Assembly (NCBI GenBank): GCA_964483155.1
Contig: CAZAAC010000003.1
Span: 1-64,000, forward strand
Direction: 5' to 3'
DNA length: 64,000 nucleotides
From: JAAYYM01 sp964483155
GTDB lineage: Bacteria > Bacillota > Clostridia > Lachnospirales > Lachnospiraceae
Position numbers and translations under genes: made by a program. Positions 44,536 through 53,920 of the stretch are shown here, piece by piece. Each line of letters begins with the position of its first letter. The first letter of the stretch is position 1. The notes beneath the pieces were generated by a model. The model searched no databases. It had not been told where the DNA came from and saw nothing but the letters and a program-made list of their open reading frames with translations.

Positions 44536-46914
44536 CTATCTCTTTATAATCTGGATTTTATAATCTCTATCTTTTACTGCCCCTTGGTATATTCCTGTTT
44601 TATTGAGAGTATCTAACTTTCCTTGTTTTTCGGACCAGACAAACTTTGTAGTTGCATATACACCTTCTTCATAACGATAGCTGTTACCTTCGTCTTCATA
44701 TAATTCAAATTCACAATCTTTTCCCGTATATATATATACCGAAATGGCCGCATCTGGCATCTCATCAACATACTGCATAAACTGGGTCATTGGCAAGATG
44801 CTTCCTGCCCTCACATATAAAGGAATTCGATCAATTGGTGCCTCTGCTATTATTGTTTGTCCTCCCTCATAATATTGATTTGTCCAGAAATCGTACCAGT
44901 CTGCCCCCTTAGGAAGATAAACACCTCGTTTTTTTGCGAATCCCTCCAATTTCTTTGAGTCTTTATCATAATACATTGGTGTGGTCACCGGGCATACCAT
45001 CAGACTGTCTCCAAATAAAAATTGGTCAATTATTTCTCTTGCAATTGCATCTTCTGCAAAATCAAATGCCAGCATTCTGAGCATTGTGAAATCGTCTTTC
45101 CACACTCTCGCCGCAATTGAATAAATATACGGCATAAGTTTATATCTCAAATGATTTGCCGCAACTAAAGCATCATAGAATAAATCTCCTTTTTTTCCAA
45201 AATGCCATAATTCCCTCCGAAAATCTGTCCCATGGCTTCTGAATATTGGTAAAAAGCATCCATACTGAAACCATCTTGTAAACAATTCACAATATCCCAG
45301 GTCGCTATATCCATTCTCATATTCACCATTCCAAAACCATTGTGTGCCTTTCTTGACAAAAAATCCACCGATATCCAGTGTCCAATAGGGCATCCCACTC
45401 GCACAGAAATTAAGTCCTGCCGCAATCTGTCTTTTCATAGTAATCCAATTAGCCGAAATGTCTCCAGACCATAATATGGAACCGTATCTTTGCTGTCCAG
45501 TATACCCACTTCGCGTAAGGTTCACCACGCGCTTTTCCTTAGTGACGTTGCGCTGTCCCTCAAATATTGTCTTTGCATGAAATAAACCATAAGCATTTGT
45601 CCATTGCGCCGGAATAAACTGGCTGCTGGTGTCATAGTATTCCTGATACATTGTACTAGGCTCTGGTTCTCCTATGTGATTCCACTCTGGCGTAAACGGT
45701 TCACTTGAATCACACCACCATGCGTCAATGCCATTGGCAAACAATCCTTCTTCTGCCTGTTTCCAGTATAGCTGTCTTCCCTCATCCGTATAAGAATCAT
45801 AAATACTGCTTCCTTGCAATAGTAGCTTCTTTTCTTCAAATTCTTTATAATTGTCGCAATCAGCACTCATATTGGGCCAGACAGAAATCATTAAATTTGT
45901 ATGCCTCTCATGGAGTTTCTCCATCATGTCTTTTGGATTTTCAAAACGCTTCGTATCAAAAGTCTTTTGTCCCCACAGGTCGCCCTCCCAAGAACGCCAA
46001 TCTAAAACGATACCATCTAAACCAATATTTCTTTTTCTGTAACCTTCAACAACATTGATTAATTCCTCTGCAGTCTCATATCGCTCCTGTGATTGGATAA
46101 ATCCAAATGCCCACTTAGGCAGCATCACTGCTTTACCTGTTAAGTAACGATAGCCACGAATTACACCGTCCATATTTCCACCCTTGATAAAATAAAAATC
46201 CATCTCATAATCAGCTTCTGTATATAAGTAAGAGCCAAAATGAGTGTCATTAAAAATCATCGGGCTGTAAGTATCTACTAACAAGCCATATCCTAAACTA
46301 GATACTAAAAAAGGTATTGCAATTTTTTTATTCGCTTGATGAAGGAAAACCGTCGTACCTCGTAAATTTAAGTATCCTTCTTCATTTTGGCCCAGCCCAT
46401 ATAGCGCCTCATCATCCTGCCATTCTAAATAGAGTCTGGTTTTATATAGTTTCTGGTCAAAAATCTTTGCAGCCTCCTTGACCACTTCCTTTATTCCATC
46501 TGGCGTAACGATTCGTTCGATTTTCGTATCATCACTAATGACTGTCCTATAAGAATCAAATGCTTCTAAGTTTTTGCTTTCAAAATCACGCTCTCTTAAA
46601 AGCAATTTGCCATCCTGATCATAATATCTTATCGATGCTGTTTTTTTATCAATAGATAAGCAGAGCTTGTCCGTTTGCATTCTAATTTCATTCTCATCAT
46701 CATGATAAAACCAGTCACCATAGACCTCTTTTGCTATGACTCCTGGTTTTTTCTGCATAGAAAATTCATTCTCAATCGTATAGATAATTCGTATGATTTC
46801 AGAAGATTTTGGTTCTAATTTTATTTTTCCATGGTCAGAATATACAATAAGGGTATTTTGTATACGTTCTACCCCTGTTATTTTTCTTTTAGGTCTTTCC
46901 TCTACCGATAACAT
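44536..46914 (-). CDS. Glycoside hydrolase family 31 (alpha-glucosidase/alpha-xylosidase type)
   Basis: A 792-aa GH31 enzyme without a signal peptide, so it acts inside the cell. An N-terminal beta-sandwich holds LYGLGQNEEGYLNLRG. The barrel has VLDWRSWEGDLWG, the nucleophile in WWCDSSEPFTPEWN and the acid region in FRSHGTDFRRELW. The C-terminal sheets include VRAGSILPM. The WxDxxEP form resembles alpha-xylosidase-like members more than maltase-like ones. ATG 46914 follows GGAGG by five bases, rejecting a longer reading that overlaps the permease gene. It ends the sugar ABC operon and probably cleaves the imported oligosaccharide. Confidence 0.92.
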   Translation of the reverse strand: MLSVEERPKRKITGVERIQNTLIVYSDHGKIKLEPKSSEIIRIIYTIENEFSMQKKPGVIAKEVYGDWFYHDDENEIRMQTDKLCLSIDKKTASIRYYDQDGKLLLRERDFESKNLEAFDSYRTVISDDTKIERIVTPDGIKEVVKEAAKIFDQKLYKTRLYLEWQDDEALYGLGQNEEGYLNLRGTTVFLHQANKKIAIPFLVSSLGYGLLVDTYSPMIFNDTHFGSYLYTEADYEMDFYFIKGGNMDGVIRGYRYLTGKAVMLPKWAFGFIQSQERYETAEELINVVEGYRKRNIGLDGIVLDWRSWEGDLWGQKTFDTKRFENPKDMMEKLHERHTNLMISVWPNMSADCDNYKEFEEKKLLLQGSSIYDSYTDEGRQLYWKQAEEGLFANGIDAWWCDSSEPFTPEWNHIGEPEPSTMYQEYYDTSSQFIPAQWTNAYGLFHAKTIFEGQRNVTKEKRVVNLTRSGYTGQQRYGSILWSGDISANWITMKRQIAAGLNFCASGMPYWTLDIGGFFVKKGTQWFWNGEYENGYSDLGYCELFTRWFQYGCFLPIFRSHGTDFRRELWHFGKKGDLFYDALVAANHLRYKLMPYIYSIAARVWKDDFTMLRMLAFDFAEDAIAREIIDQFLFGDSLMVCPVTTPMYYDKDSKKLEGFAKKRGVYLPKGADWYDFWTNQYYEGGQTIIAEAPIDRIPLYVRAGSILPMTQFMQYVDEMPDAAISVYIYTGKDCEFELYEDEGNSYRYEEGVYATTKFVWSEKQGKLDTLNKTGIYQGAVKDRDYKIQIIKR

Positions 46915-46946
46915 TTGCACCTCCACTTTGCTGCCATAAGGCTTTG

Positions 46947-47771
46947 CTATCCTTTTACTGCACCAGCAGTCATTCCAGAAACAATATATTTTTGTCCTAT
47001 AAGATAAATCAAAATAACCGGAATACTTGTCATGATAATATCTGCACAAACCAGATTCCAATCTTTGAAGTACATTCCAAAAAAGTTATAAACAGATAGG
47101 GTCATAGGCCATCTTGTCGAACTACTCAGAAAATATAGCGGAGAAACAAACTCGTTCCAGTTATTCAAAAAAGTGAGTACCACTACAGTTGCTATTGCTG
47201 GTTTTAAAAGCGGAAATATTATAGTGGTAAATAGTCTTATGGGACCGCAACCATCTATAATACCTGCCTCATCCAATTCAACAGGAATCTTAGCTATAAA
47301 TCCATGAATCAAAAAAACAGAAAATGGTATTTGCATTGCTGTATATAACAATACAATTCCCAAACGGGTATTATTTAAGTTTAAAAATATCATTACTTTT
47401 ACCAATGCAACATAATTAATCGGCATTGTGATACCGAGAACAATGAACAAATAGATTAACTTTGTAAATCTTGTTCTGTTTCTAGATAATACATATGCTG
47501 CAAGAGCAGAAAATATACAGCATAGAAATACACTTCCAAACGTATAGATACAGCTATTAATAAAGGACTGCAGAAGCTTTCCTTCTTCAATGACAACCGC
47601 ATAATTTATTACCTGTATTGGAAAATCAGGCAGACTAAGATTCATATCAGAAGCGTCCAGACTCGTCTTAAAGGAATTAAATAAAATGAGTAGTATGGGG
47701 ACTAATGATATAATTGATATGCTCCAAGCAAATAAATTTCTGAATATTGCTTTCATAATTCTTTGTGTCAT
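46947..47771 (-). CDS. Carbohydrate ABC transporter permease, MalG type
   Basis: A 274-aa inner-membrane permease with six predicted helices. The EAA loop that docks the ATPase reads ELDEAGIIDGCGPIRLFTTI. It starts one base inside the stop codon of the partner permease (TAATG). The ATPase subunit is not encoded here, as is usual for such loci that share an MsmK-type ATPase. Confidence 0.94.
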   Translation of the reverse strand: MTQRIMKAIFRNLFAWSISIISLVPILLILFNSFKTSLDASDMNLSLPDFPIQVINYAVVIEEGKLLQSFINSCIYTFGSVFLCCIFSALAAYVLSRNRTRFTKLIYLFIVLGITMPINYVALVKVMIFLNLNNTRLGIVLLYTAMQIPFSVFLIHGFIAKIPVELDEAGIIDGCGPIRLFTTIIFPLLKPAIATVVVLTFLNNWNEFVSPLYFLSSSTRWPMTLSVYNFFGMYFKDWNLVCADIIMTSIPVILIYLIGQKYIVSGMTAGAVKG

Positions 47772-48649
47772 TATTCCACCACCTCATCCTTTGTCATTAT
47801 TTTAATCATAAATACTCCTATAACAACCATAAACAAAAACATAACTGAAGATAATGCAGTTCCTACAGCATACTGCCCTGTTCCAAATTTTTTAAATACT
47901 GCCGTATAAAGAACTTCTGTAGTTGTTTTACCAGGGCCTCCATTTGTCAATGCATAAATCATATCGAATACCTTCAGTCCATAAATGATATTTAATACAG
48001 TTGTTGTTGCTAAAGTCGGAAGTAATAATGGAAAAGTGATATAACGAAATTTCTGCCTTCCATTCGCGCCATCAATACTTGCAGCTTCATAGTACGTAGT
48101 TGATATAGACAAAATCCCAGCAATTAATATTGTCATGATATAGCCGGTTCCCCGCCATATATCAACAGCCATTACTGAACCAAACGCTAATTCTGACGTG
48201 CTTAACCACTTACCTGCCAATACTTCTAAACCAATTGAACGCAAAAATGTATTTAATAAACCATCTGCTGGATTGAGAATAGATTTAAATATCATTCCAA
48301 TAATTAAGGTTGATAATACAGAAGGCATGAACATAATTCCTCTATGTAAATTTAGTAGCTTAATTGATTTTGTAAGTAATAGGGCTAATACTAAACCCAG
48401 TATATTCTTTAATATCGTTGTGATAAAAGTAAACTCAAGGGTATTCCCTATAATAGCCATATAATCTTCATCAGCTGAAAAAACTGTTTTAAAATTATCC
48501 AGACCCACAAAGGCTAATTTATCTGAATAAGCTGACCAGTCCGTAAATGAATATCCAATTCCAATAATGCTTGGTACAACAAATAAAATAACATAGATAG
48601 CCAACGCACCAAATGTAAAATAAATTGGATATACTTTTTTCTTGTTCAT
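47771..48649 (-). CDS. Carbohydrate ABC transporter permease, MalF type
   Basis: A 292-aa permease with six predicted helices. The EAA loop is YYEAASIDGANGRQKFRYI, and NGGPGKTTTEVLY near the C-terminus is typical of this family. ATG 48649 follows AGGAGG by nine bases. It pairs with the MalG-type permease. An 11-bp stem-loop precedes it. Confidence 0.94.
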   Translation of the reverse strand: MNKKKVYPIYFTFGALAIYVILFVVPSIIGIGYSFTDWSAYSDKLAFVGLDNFKTVFSADEDYMAIIGNTLEFTFITTILKNILGLVLALLLTKSIKLLNLHRGIMFMPSVLSTLIIGMIFKSILNPADGLLNTFLRSIGLEVLAGKWLSTSELAFGSVMAVDIWRGTGYIMTILIAGILSISTTYYEAASIDGANGRQKFRYITFPLLLPTLATTTVLNIIYGLKVFDMIYALTNGGPGKTTTEVLYTAVFKKFGTGQYAVGTALSSVMFLFMVVIGVFMIKIMTKDEVVE

Positions 48650-48676
48650 AACCGCGTTCCTCCTATTTAATAAATA

Positions 48677-48706
48677 AGGTCGTCTTATCAACAATTAAGA
48701 CGACCT
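48677..48706 (-). other. Intergenic stem-loop between binding-protein and permease genes
   Basis: AGGTCGTCTTA pairs perfectly with TAAGACGACCT over 11 bases around an 8-base loop, 22 bp past the binding-protein stop. The following sequence has only a weak T-tract, so it is more likely a partial terminator or mRNA-protecting hairpin that keeps binding-protein mRNA in excess over permease mRNA. Confidence 0.75.
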
Positions 48707-48728
48707 CATTATTATGTATTACTTATAA

Positions 48729-50102
48729 CTACTTGGACCAAGCCGCATCTTTTGCTGCATTTGCCTCATCATCTCTTGTTTTATCAATCGCTGCAAGTAC
48801 TTCATCAGGAGTCATTTCACCTAACAGCATTGCAGACATATTGGTTCCTATATCCATCCACTGTGGATTTACATATTTAACAGCGGTCTGGAGTACTGTT
48901 GCCTGATCAGGATATCTGCCATAAAAATCCTTAATCGTATCAGTATATTTTGAAGGTGCATTGCTATAAGGCAATTTATTGAATTTCGAAACATTCTCTG
49001 TCATATAAGCCAGACTCTCGTCCGATGCTAGATATGCCAAGTACTGCTTTGCAGCATCTGCATTTTTAGATCCAGAATAAATGAATCTAGATGGACCTGA
49101 TGGATTTACATTAAGTGTCTGGTTATCTGCCAGCGGTATTACAAAATATCCAATATCATCTGCGCTAAAATTAGGATCTACGCCATTAACTTCTGCCCCA
49201 AATCCCTGATTCGCAACTGTCATTACATAATCGCCAGAAGCAATATTCTTTGGTGCGTCAGCATATGCATTTGATATGTAGTTATCTCCCCAATATCCTG
49301 CATCAGCCATCTCTTTAATCTGCGTTAAGATTAATTTCATGGTAGCATCCTCTGCAAGTGTTATTTCGTTATTATTTAACTTTTCAAAAAGACCAGGAGA
49401 TAGTACTTCTGCTTCAACTGCTGTTTCAGGGAACCAAAGAACATGATGCCATCCATCTGATACAGCCTCATAAATTGGTGTTTTACCTGTAGCTAAAATA
49501 GCATCACATACCTGTGTGAATTCTTCGTAGGTTGTTGGAATAGATAGTCCTAACTCACTGAAAACATTTTTGTTATAGGCAATAGCCCAAACAGAAGATA
49601 CATCCTGTATTGGTTGTCCATACATAGCATCGTTCACTGTTAATTCAGTTGCTGCTAAAGGATCGAGATTTTTTGCCCAGCTCTCGCCGCTCAAATCTAA
49701 AGCATTTTTTTCTACATTATACTGTGTCTGAATATCAAATTTTCCACTTTGTCCTCCAAAAATATCAGTACATTCACCTGTATTGAGCTTTGTCATTAAC
49801 AAACTGGGATATTGATCTGATGGAACGATCTGATAATCTACTTTAATACCTGTTTCCTCTGTAAATTTTTTGGCCAAATCAAGTTCTGCATCTTGTATCC
49901 AATCTTGGCTTGCCATGAAAGATATCGTAATATCTTCTGTTTGTGTATCCTCTGTTTCCTCCGCCACAACTTCTGTTTCTGTTTCAGCGACAGCACTTTC
50001 TGTATTTGCATCTACCGCTGTCTCTTTTGCACCACATGCAGCTAATAATAATGTCATTGTTGCTACCAGCCCTAAGGCCATTACTCTTCTCCAACTTCTC
50101 AT
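48729..50102 (-). CDS. Carbohydrate ABC transporter substrate-binding lipoprotein
   Basis: A 457-aa family-1 solute-binding protein with lipobox LAAC (Cys23). A Glu/Thr-rich linker is followed by the mature lobe (ITISFMASQDWIQDAELDLA, FTEETGIKVDYQIVP) and the aromatic sugar-site region VSSVWAIAYNKNVFSELG. It captures an oligosaccharide for the two permeases downstream. It is the first gene of the operon, read away from yesMN, which probably controls it. Confidence 0.94.
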   Translation of the reverse strand: MRSWRRVMALGLVATMTLLLAACGAKETAVDANTESAVAETETEVVAEETEDTQTEDITISFMASQDWIQDAELDLAKKFTEETGIKVDYQIVPSDQYPSLLMTKLNTGECTDIFGGQSGKFDIQTQYNVEKNALDLSGESWAKNLDPLAATELTVNDAMYGQPIQDVSSVWAIAYNKNVFSELGLSIPTTYEEFTQVCDAILATGKTPIYEAVSDGWHHVLWFPETAVEAEVLSPGLFEKLNNNEITLAEDATMKLILTQIKEMADAGYWGDNYISNAYADAPKNIASGDYVMTVANQGFGAEVNGVDPNFSADDIGYFVIPLADNQTLNVNPSGPSRFIYSGSKNADAAKQYLAYLASDESLAYMTENVSKFNKLPYSNAPSKYTDTIKDFYGRYPDQATVLQTAVKYVNPQWMDIGTNMSAMLLGEMTPDEVLAAIDKTRDDEANAAKDAAWSK

Positions 50103-50186
50103 AAAACCCTTCCTTTCTTATCCTCTTCAACAATTTAGCATAATACCAATGAGCCACTCCATAACCACTTCAACTCTCATACATGA

Positions 50187-50215
50187 TTGACATTTTAATG
50201 CTATGTCTTTATTAT
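50187..50215 (+). promoter_or_regulatory. Promoter of yesMN
   Basis: Perfect TTGACA (50187-50192), 17-bp spacer, TATTAT (50210-50215). It implies a leader of nearly 190 nt before the yesM ATG. In the 306-bp divergent region 50103-50408 I saw no riboswitch and no clear catabolite-repression site. Confidence 0.65.
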
Positions 50216-50408
50216 AGATATTGATATATGCTTTTAGAATGCATATTATGAGTCTTGTTCATGTAATTATTTTACCTGCAATAGATAACAAAGAGAATGC
50301 TTTTTATCTTCTACTTTTAAGTCTGCGCCTTTATAATCCTCCGCTCCTATTTCATATACGCAGAAAATATATTCGAAATGCAGAAAGCAAGAGAGGATCA
50401 ATAATATC

Positions 50409-52250
50409 ATGAAGCTTCGTAAAAAATCAAAAACAATACAATCTACACTTTTTATAACATACTTCTATATTTTAATTGTTGTATTAATTGCTTTTATGAC
50501 TTTTTATATTATATCAGAATCTAAAAAAATCAAAAATAATGCTTTCCTGTTGATGACGCAGAATGTAAATACTATATCCTCCTATCTTGATGAAGAGGCT
50601 GAAACTTTAGATACAATTGCACAAAATATTGCATATTCAAATTTAATAAAAGAACGGTTTACAAATTATATTAATTCTTCAGAAATCAATTCCTCGACTG
50701 ATCAGAATTTAGCTTACAGCAATGTCCAAAATACAAAAATCTTAATTGATATGTTGACTGCAATATTAGGTCCAAACCAGCCTGTTGTACAAATTTATTT
50801 GTATTCACTTGACAAGGGTGTTTTTGGAGTTGGACTAGATAACACTACTTCAAAGAGTTCTGCAAAGGACTTTCTGTGGTATGAACCTTTTATGGCGTCT
50901 GAGTATTATAGACTGCTAACCTGCGATCGGGATGAAAGACTTGAGAAATTCTATTCTTATAAAAGTGGCTCTACCTTTATTTCACTTTATGAAATGTATT
51001 ATGATACTTATGGTATTCCACAAGGGATTATCGAAGTGAAAAATTCTGTTTCTTTCTTATCTCCTAAAATAAAGAACATTGTAAAATCCTATGACGAAGA
51101 TATCTATATATTTGATCAGGATGGAACATCCATCTATCCTGAATTCTCTGTTTCGAAATACTCATCCTATTTTTCTTTTATTTCATCAAAAGAAAAATCA
51201 GTAGATGCGGATCATGTTGTTTCTTATCGATATGATAAAAATACCTATCTCTTTTTTAAAACATCTGAAAATACAGGCTTCACTGTAGCCATTGCTGTAA
51301 AAAACAGCAATCTTCTGACACCAATTTATGAATACATCAAGATAAACGGCATAGCATTAGTCATCATTGCATTAGCAATGTTACTCCTTTCCTTTATTGC
51401 TGCCCATATTATAACGACTCCTATTACCAAAATTTATCGGCAGGTACAATCTTTTAAACTTGATATATCTAATCCTAATAAAGATATCAGTCCCGATATA
51501 GACACTTACATTATTGAATTCAACACCTTATATTCCGCATTGATTACCATGCAAAAGAAAGCACAAAAATCAATGGAACGCGAGATTAATCTGCAAAATC
51601 AGGAAATGCAGTCCCGCATGCTTGCCTTACAGTCTCAGATGAATCCACATTTTTTGTATAACTCACTCGCATCCATTCAATCTATGGCTGATGAACATAT
51701 GTATAATGAAATTCATCTGATGTGTCAAAATATATCGAGTATTCTTCGCTATATTTCCTCTAACAAAGAGCTTTCGGTACCTCTAAATCTTGAGATGAAA
51801 AATACAATTGACTACCTGCTCTGTATGAAAATTCGTTATGATAATGATTTGATCTATGAAATAATGATTCCCGATGAAATGCAAAATATTAAAATTCCAA
51901 AGCTTTGTTTACAGCTACTTGTTGAGAATTCAATTAAATTTACGACAAAATCTATAAAGCCCCCTTGGAAGATAATGATTAAGGGAACTCTGACAACAGT
52001 CTATTGGGAATTATCAATCTCCGACAACGGATCCGGCTTTAGTCAATCTGAGATTGACAATCTTAATGCAGAGATTGAAGAGATTAACAAAACTGGTCTT
52101 TTACCAAATCTAGAGATTTGTGGAATGGGCCTGATGAATATCTATATTCGTCTTAAGCTTCTATACAAAGGAAGTCATATATTCCGCATTAGCAATCTCG
52201 CACAGGGCGGTGCCATTGTAACGATTGGAGGAAAAATTAATGAGTCATGA
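50409..52250 (+). CDS. YesM-type sensor histidine kinase
   Basis: A 613-aa membrane kinase. TM1 lies at about 15-37, a large outer sensor at about 38-300, TM2 at about 308-330 and HAMP at about 335-385. The His_kinase domain has its phosphoacceptor in MNPHFLYNSLASIQSM, then an HATPase domain with LLVENSIKF and DNGSGF. This is the LytS/YesM class that senses sugars or their binding proteins. Its 3' end overlaps the response-regulator start, so the two are coupled. Confidence 0.94.
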   Translation: MKLRKKSKTIQSTLFITYFYILIVVLIAFMTFYIISESKKIKNNAFLLMTQNVNTISSYLDEEAETLDTIAQNIAYSNLIKERFTNYINSSEINSSTDQNLAYSNVQNTKILIDMLTAILGPNQPVVQIYLYSLDKGVFGVGLDNTTSKSSAKDFLWYEPFMASEYYRLLTCDRDERLEKFYSYKSGSTFISLYEMYYDTYGIPQGIIEVKNSVSFLSPKIKNIVKSYDEDIYIFDQDGTSIYPEFSVSKYSSYFSFISSKEKSVDADHVVSYRYDKNTYLFFKTSENTGFTVAIAVKNSNLLTPIYEYIKINGIALVIIALAMLLLSFIAAHIITTPITKIYRQVQSFKLDISNPNKDISPDIDTYIIEFNTLYSALITMQKKAQKSMEREINLQNQEMQSRMLALQSQMNPHFLYNSLASIQSMADEHMYNEIHLMCQNISSILRYISSNKELSVPLNLEMKNTIDYLLCMKIRYDNDLIYEIMIPDEMQNIKIPKLCLQLLVENSIKFTTKSIKPPWKIMIKGTLTTVYWELSISDNGSGFSQSEIDNLNAEIEEINKTGLLPNLEICGMGLMNIYIRLKLLYKGSHIFRISNLAQGGAIVTIGGKINES

Positions 52251-52998
52251 AAAAATTTTTACTGTCGTAGTTGTAGAAGATGAAAAATTAATTGCCAAAA
52301 ACATTGCAAAGAACATTGAAAATTTAAATCCAAATTTCAAAGTAATCAGCATTGAAAGTAATGGAGAAGATGCCTTACATTTTATTAAGCAGCAGACTCC
52401 AAATGTAATAATTACTGATATTCAAATGCCTGTTATGGACGGACTCGAACTGATAAAACAGATTTCAGAATATAACAATTACATTAAATGTATTATTTTA
52501 AGTGGACATGATGATTTTGCATATGCGAAATCCGCTATTGAATATGGAGCTTTTTCTTATCTTTTAAAACCAGTGAATTTAGATGAATTATCAGATTTGT
52601 TGAAAAAATTAGAACTCACCTTTTTTTCAACACATGATATGCTTTCCTCTAGTCAAAAATCTCCCGCTTATAGTTCAAAAGAAATCGCAGACCTTATCAA
52701 AAAGTATATTGAGCAGAATTATAATAAACCAATAGATCTTAATATCATTGCAGATCATTTTTCATTTTCTCCATCTTACTTAACAAAAATATTTGTAAAA
52801 TTTACAAATATAACACCTTCAAAATATATATTGAATTATCGTATTAACATTGCCAAGCAGTTGCTTGGAGATTTTTCATTAACAATTAATATGGTTGCCA
52901 ATATGGTCGGCTATACAGATCCCTTCCATTTCAGTAAAACCTTTAAGCAGACAGTAGGGGTAAGTCCTGCCAGTTACAGGAAATCACTGCAATCATAA
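52240..52998 (+). CDS. YesN-type response regulator, AraC family
   Basis: A 252-aa regulator. It has a receiver with VVVVEDEKLIAKNI and the phosphoacceptor in VIITDIQMPVMDG, then a linker and two AraC helix-turn-helices (YLTKIFVKFTNITPSKYI and GYTDPFHFSKTFKQTVG). ATG 52240 has GGAGG nine bases upstream and overlaps the yesM stop by 11 bp. With YesM it should activate the adjacent divergent sugar-transport and GH31 operon. Confidence 0.95.
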   Translation: MSHEKIFTVVVVEDEKLIAKNIAKNIENLNPNFKVISIESNGEDALHFIKQQTPNVIITDIQMPVMDGLELIKQISEYNNYIKCIILSGHDDFAYAKSAIEYGAFSYLLKPVNLDELSDLLKKLELTFFSTHDMLSSSQKSPAYSSKEIADLIKKYIEQNYNKPIDLNIIADHFSFSPSYLTKIFVKFTNITPSKYILNYRINIAKQLLGDFSLTINMVANMVGYTDPFHFSKTFKQTVGVSPASYRKSLQS

Positions 52999-53043
52999 TT
53001 GACTTTTATCCCCCTGTAATTAAGTTGATTTCATTAACTTCTT

Positions 53044-53367
53044 TCATTTTTCTGACCACATTTCCATAAGCGTATTGATATCCTCTGAAAATTCTTTTTC
53101 AGTCTGCGTTTCTTTTTTTTGCATTTCTTCGAGTATTTCAAAAGAAAATGTAGTTCCCCCGTAGGTCTTCCACGCTTCAAGCATACATGGTTCTGGACAA
53201 GAATCAATCTTCACTGCAAACATAAAACGGTTCCTTGCGCCTTGCATGTCTGTTGTCGCTCTAAGCCACATGGCATTATTTAAACTACACTTAATACTGT
53301 ATATTCCTCCAACAACTGATCTGTTTTTATACTGCTCCTTTAAAACTTTTTTTGATATTTTTTCCAC
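53044..53367 (-). CDS. GIY-YIG-like protein, catalytic motif partly lost
   Basis: A 107-aa protein of the small Firmicute family annotated as GIY-YIG nuclease. The GIY strand is seen in VVGGIYSIKC, and GARNRFMFAV supplies the arginine helix. ACMLEAW-like and YGGTTFSFEILEEM regions match the family C-terminus. The second half-motif YIG is replaced by WLRAT, so nuclease activity is doubtful. GGAGG-type bases precede the ATG. It converges on yesN with 45 bp between stops. The role is unknown. Confidence 0.75.
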   Translation of the reverse strand: MEKISKKVLKEQYKNRSVVGGIYSIKCSLNNAMWLRATTDMQGARNRFMFAVKIDSCPEPCMLEAWKTYGGTTFSFEILEEMQKKETQTEKEFSEDINTLMEMWSEK

Positions 53368-53445
53368 GCATCGTCACCTCCTATCAGATTATTGTAATTG
53401 CTTTTTATCCTTTTTTCAATAAACGCTCCGTAGAGTTTTTGATTT

Positions 53446-53880
53446 CTATTCATCTCCTCTTAACTTCTCCAAAGCATGATTCATACGTTCAGCAACTTTG
53501 CGGTTAATGATATAGTTATAGGTACTAATAGCAAAAAATACAACTACAACGAAAAAAAACATGACAACTAATTGGGGCACACTATCCTTTTCAATCCAAT
53601 CCTTTGCAAATCCAATACCAAATATACATATCACTACCATTAAAAACTGAATAATTTTCCTATATTTCATAGATTTCTTTGAGATTTCTCTTTTTGAGTA
53701 ATAAACAAAAATTGTTAATGAACTTGTGAATGCCATCAAAACAATCATCCATAAATCTTTCAGCACAAAAATTACACTATTTGCAAATATACTGCAAAAA
53801 ACTGTCGCTGCCAAGAAACATCCACCTAAAATAATTAAGAAATTGAGTGCTATACTTTTTAACAAATTCATAAATGACAT
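53446..53880 (-). CDS. DUF3021 membrane protein
   Basis: A 144-aa protein with four predicted transmembrane helices (about 8-30, 38-58, 75-95 and 100-122), matching DUF3021. These proteins are regularly encoded beside a LytTR regulator, as here, and probably inhibit or tune it from the membrane. ATG 53880 follows GGAGG by seven bases; the longer in-frame reading overlaps the LytTR gene and is rejected. Confidence 0.88.
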   Translation of the reverse strand: MSFMNLLKSIALNFLIILGGCFLAATVFCSIFANSVIFVLKDLWMIVLMAFTSSLTIFVYYSKREISKKSMKYRKIIQFLMVVICIFGIGFAKDWIEKDSVPQLVVMFFFVVVVFFAISTYNYIINRKVAERMNHALEKLRGDE

Positions 53881-53920
53881 AATAATACCTCCTCTATTCA
53901 AATATATGAAAATAATCCGT

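Noticed and set aside
50221..50412. 63-codon plus-strand frame in the yesM leader
   Set aside because: No ribosome site at its ATG, no recognisable protein, and it runs into the yesM start region.
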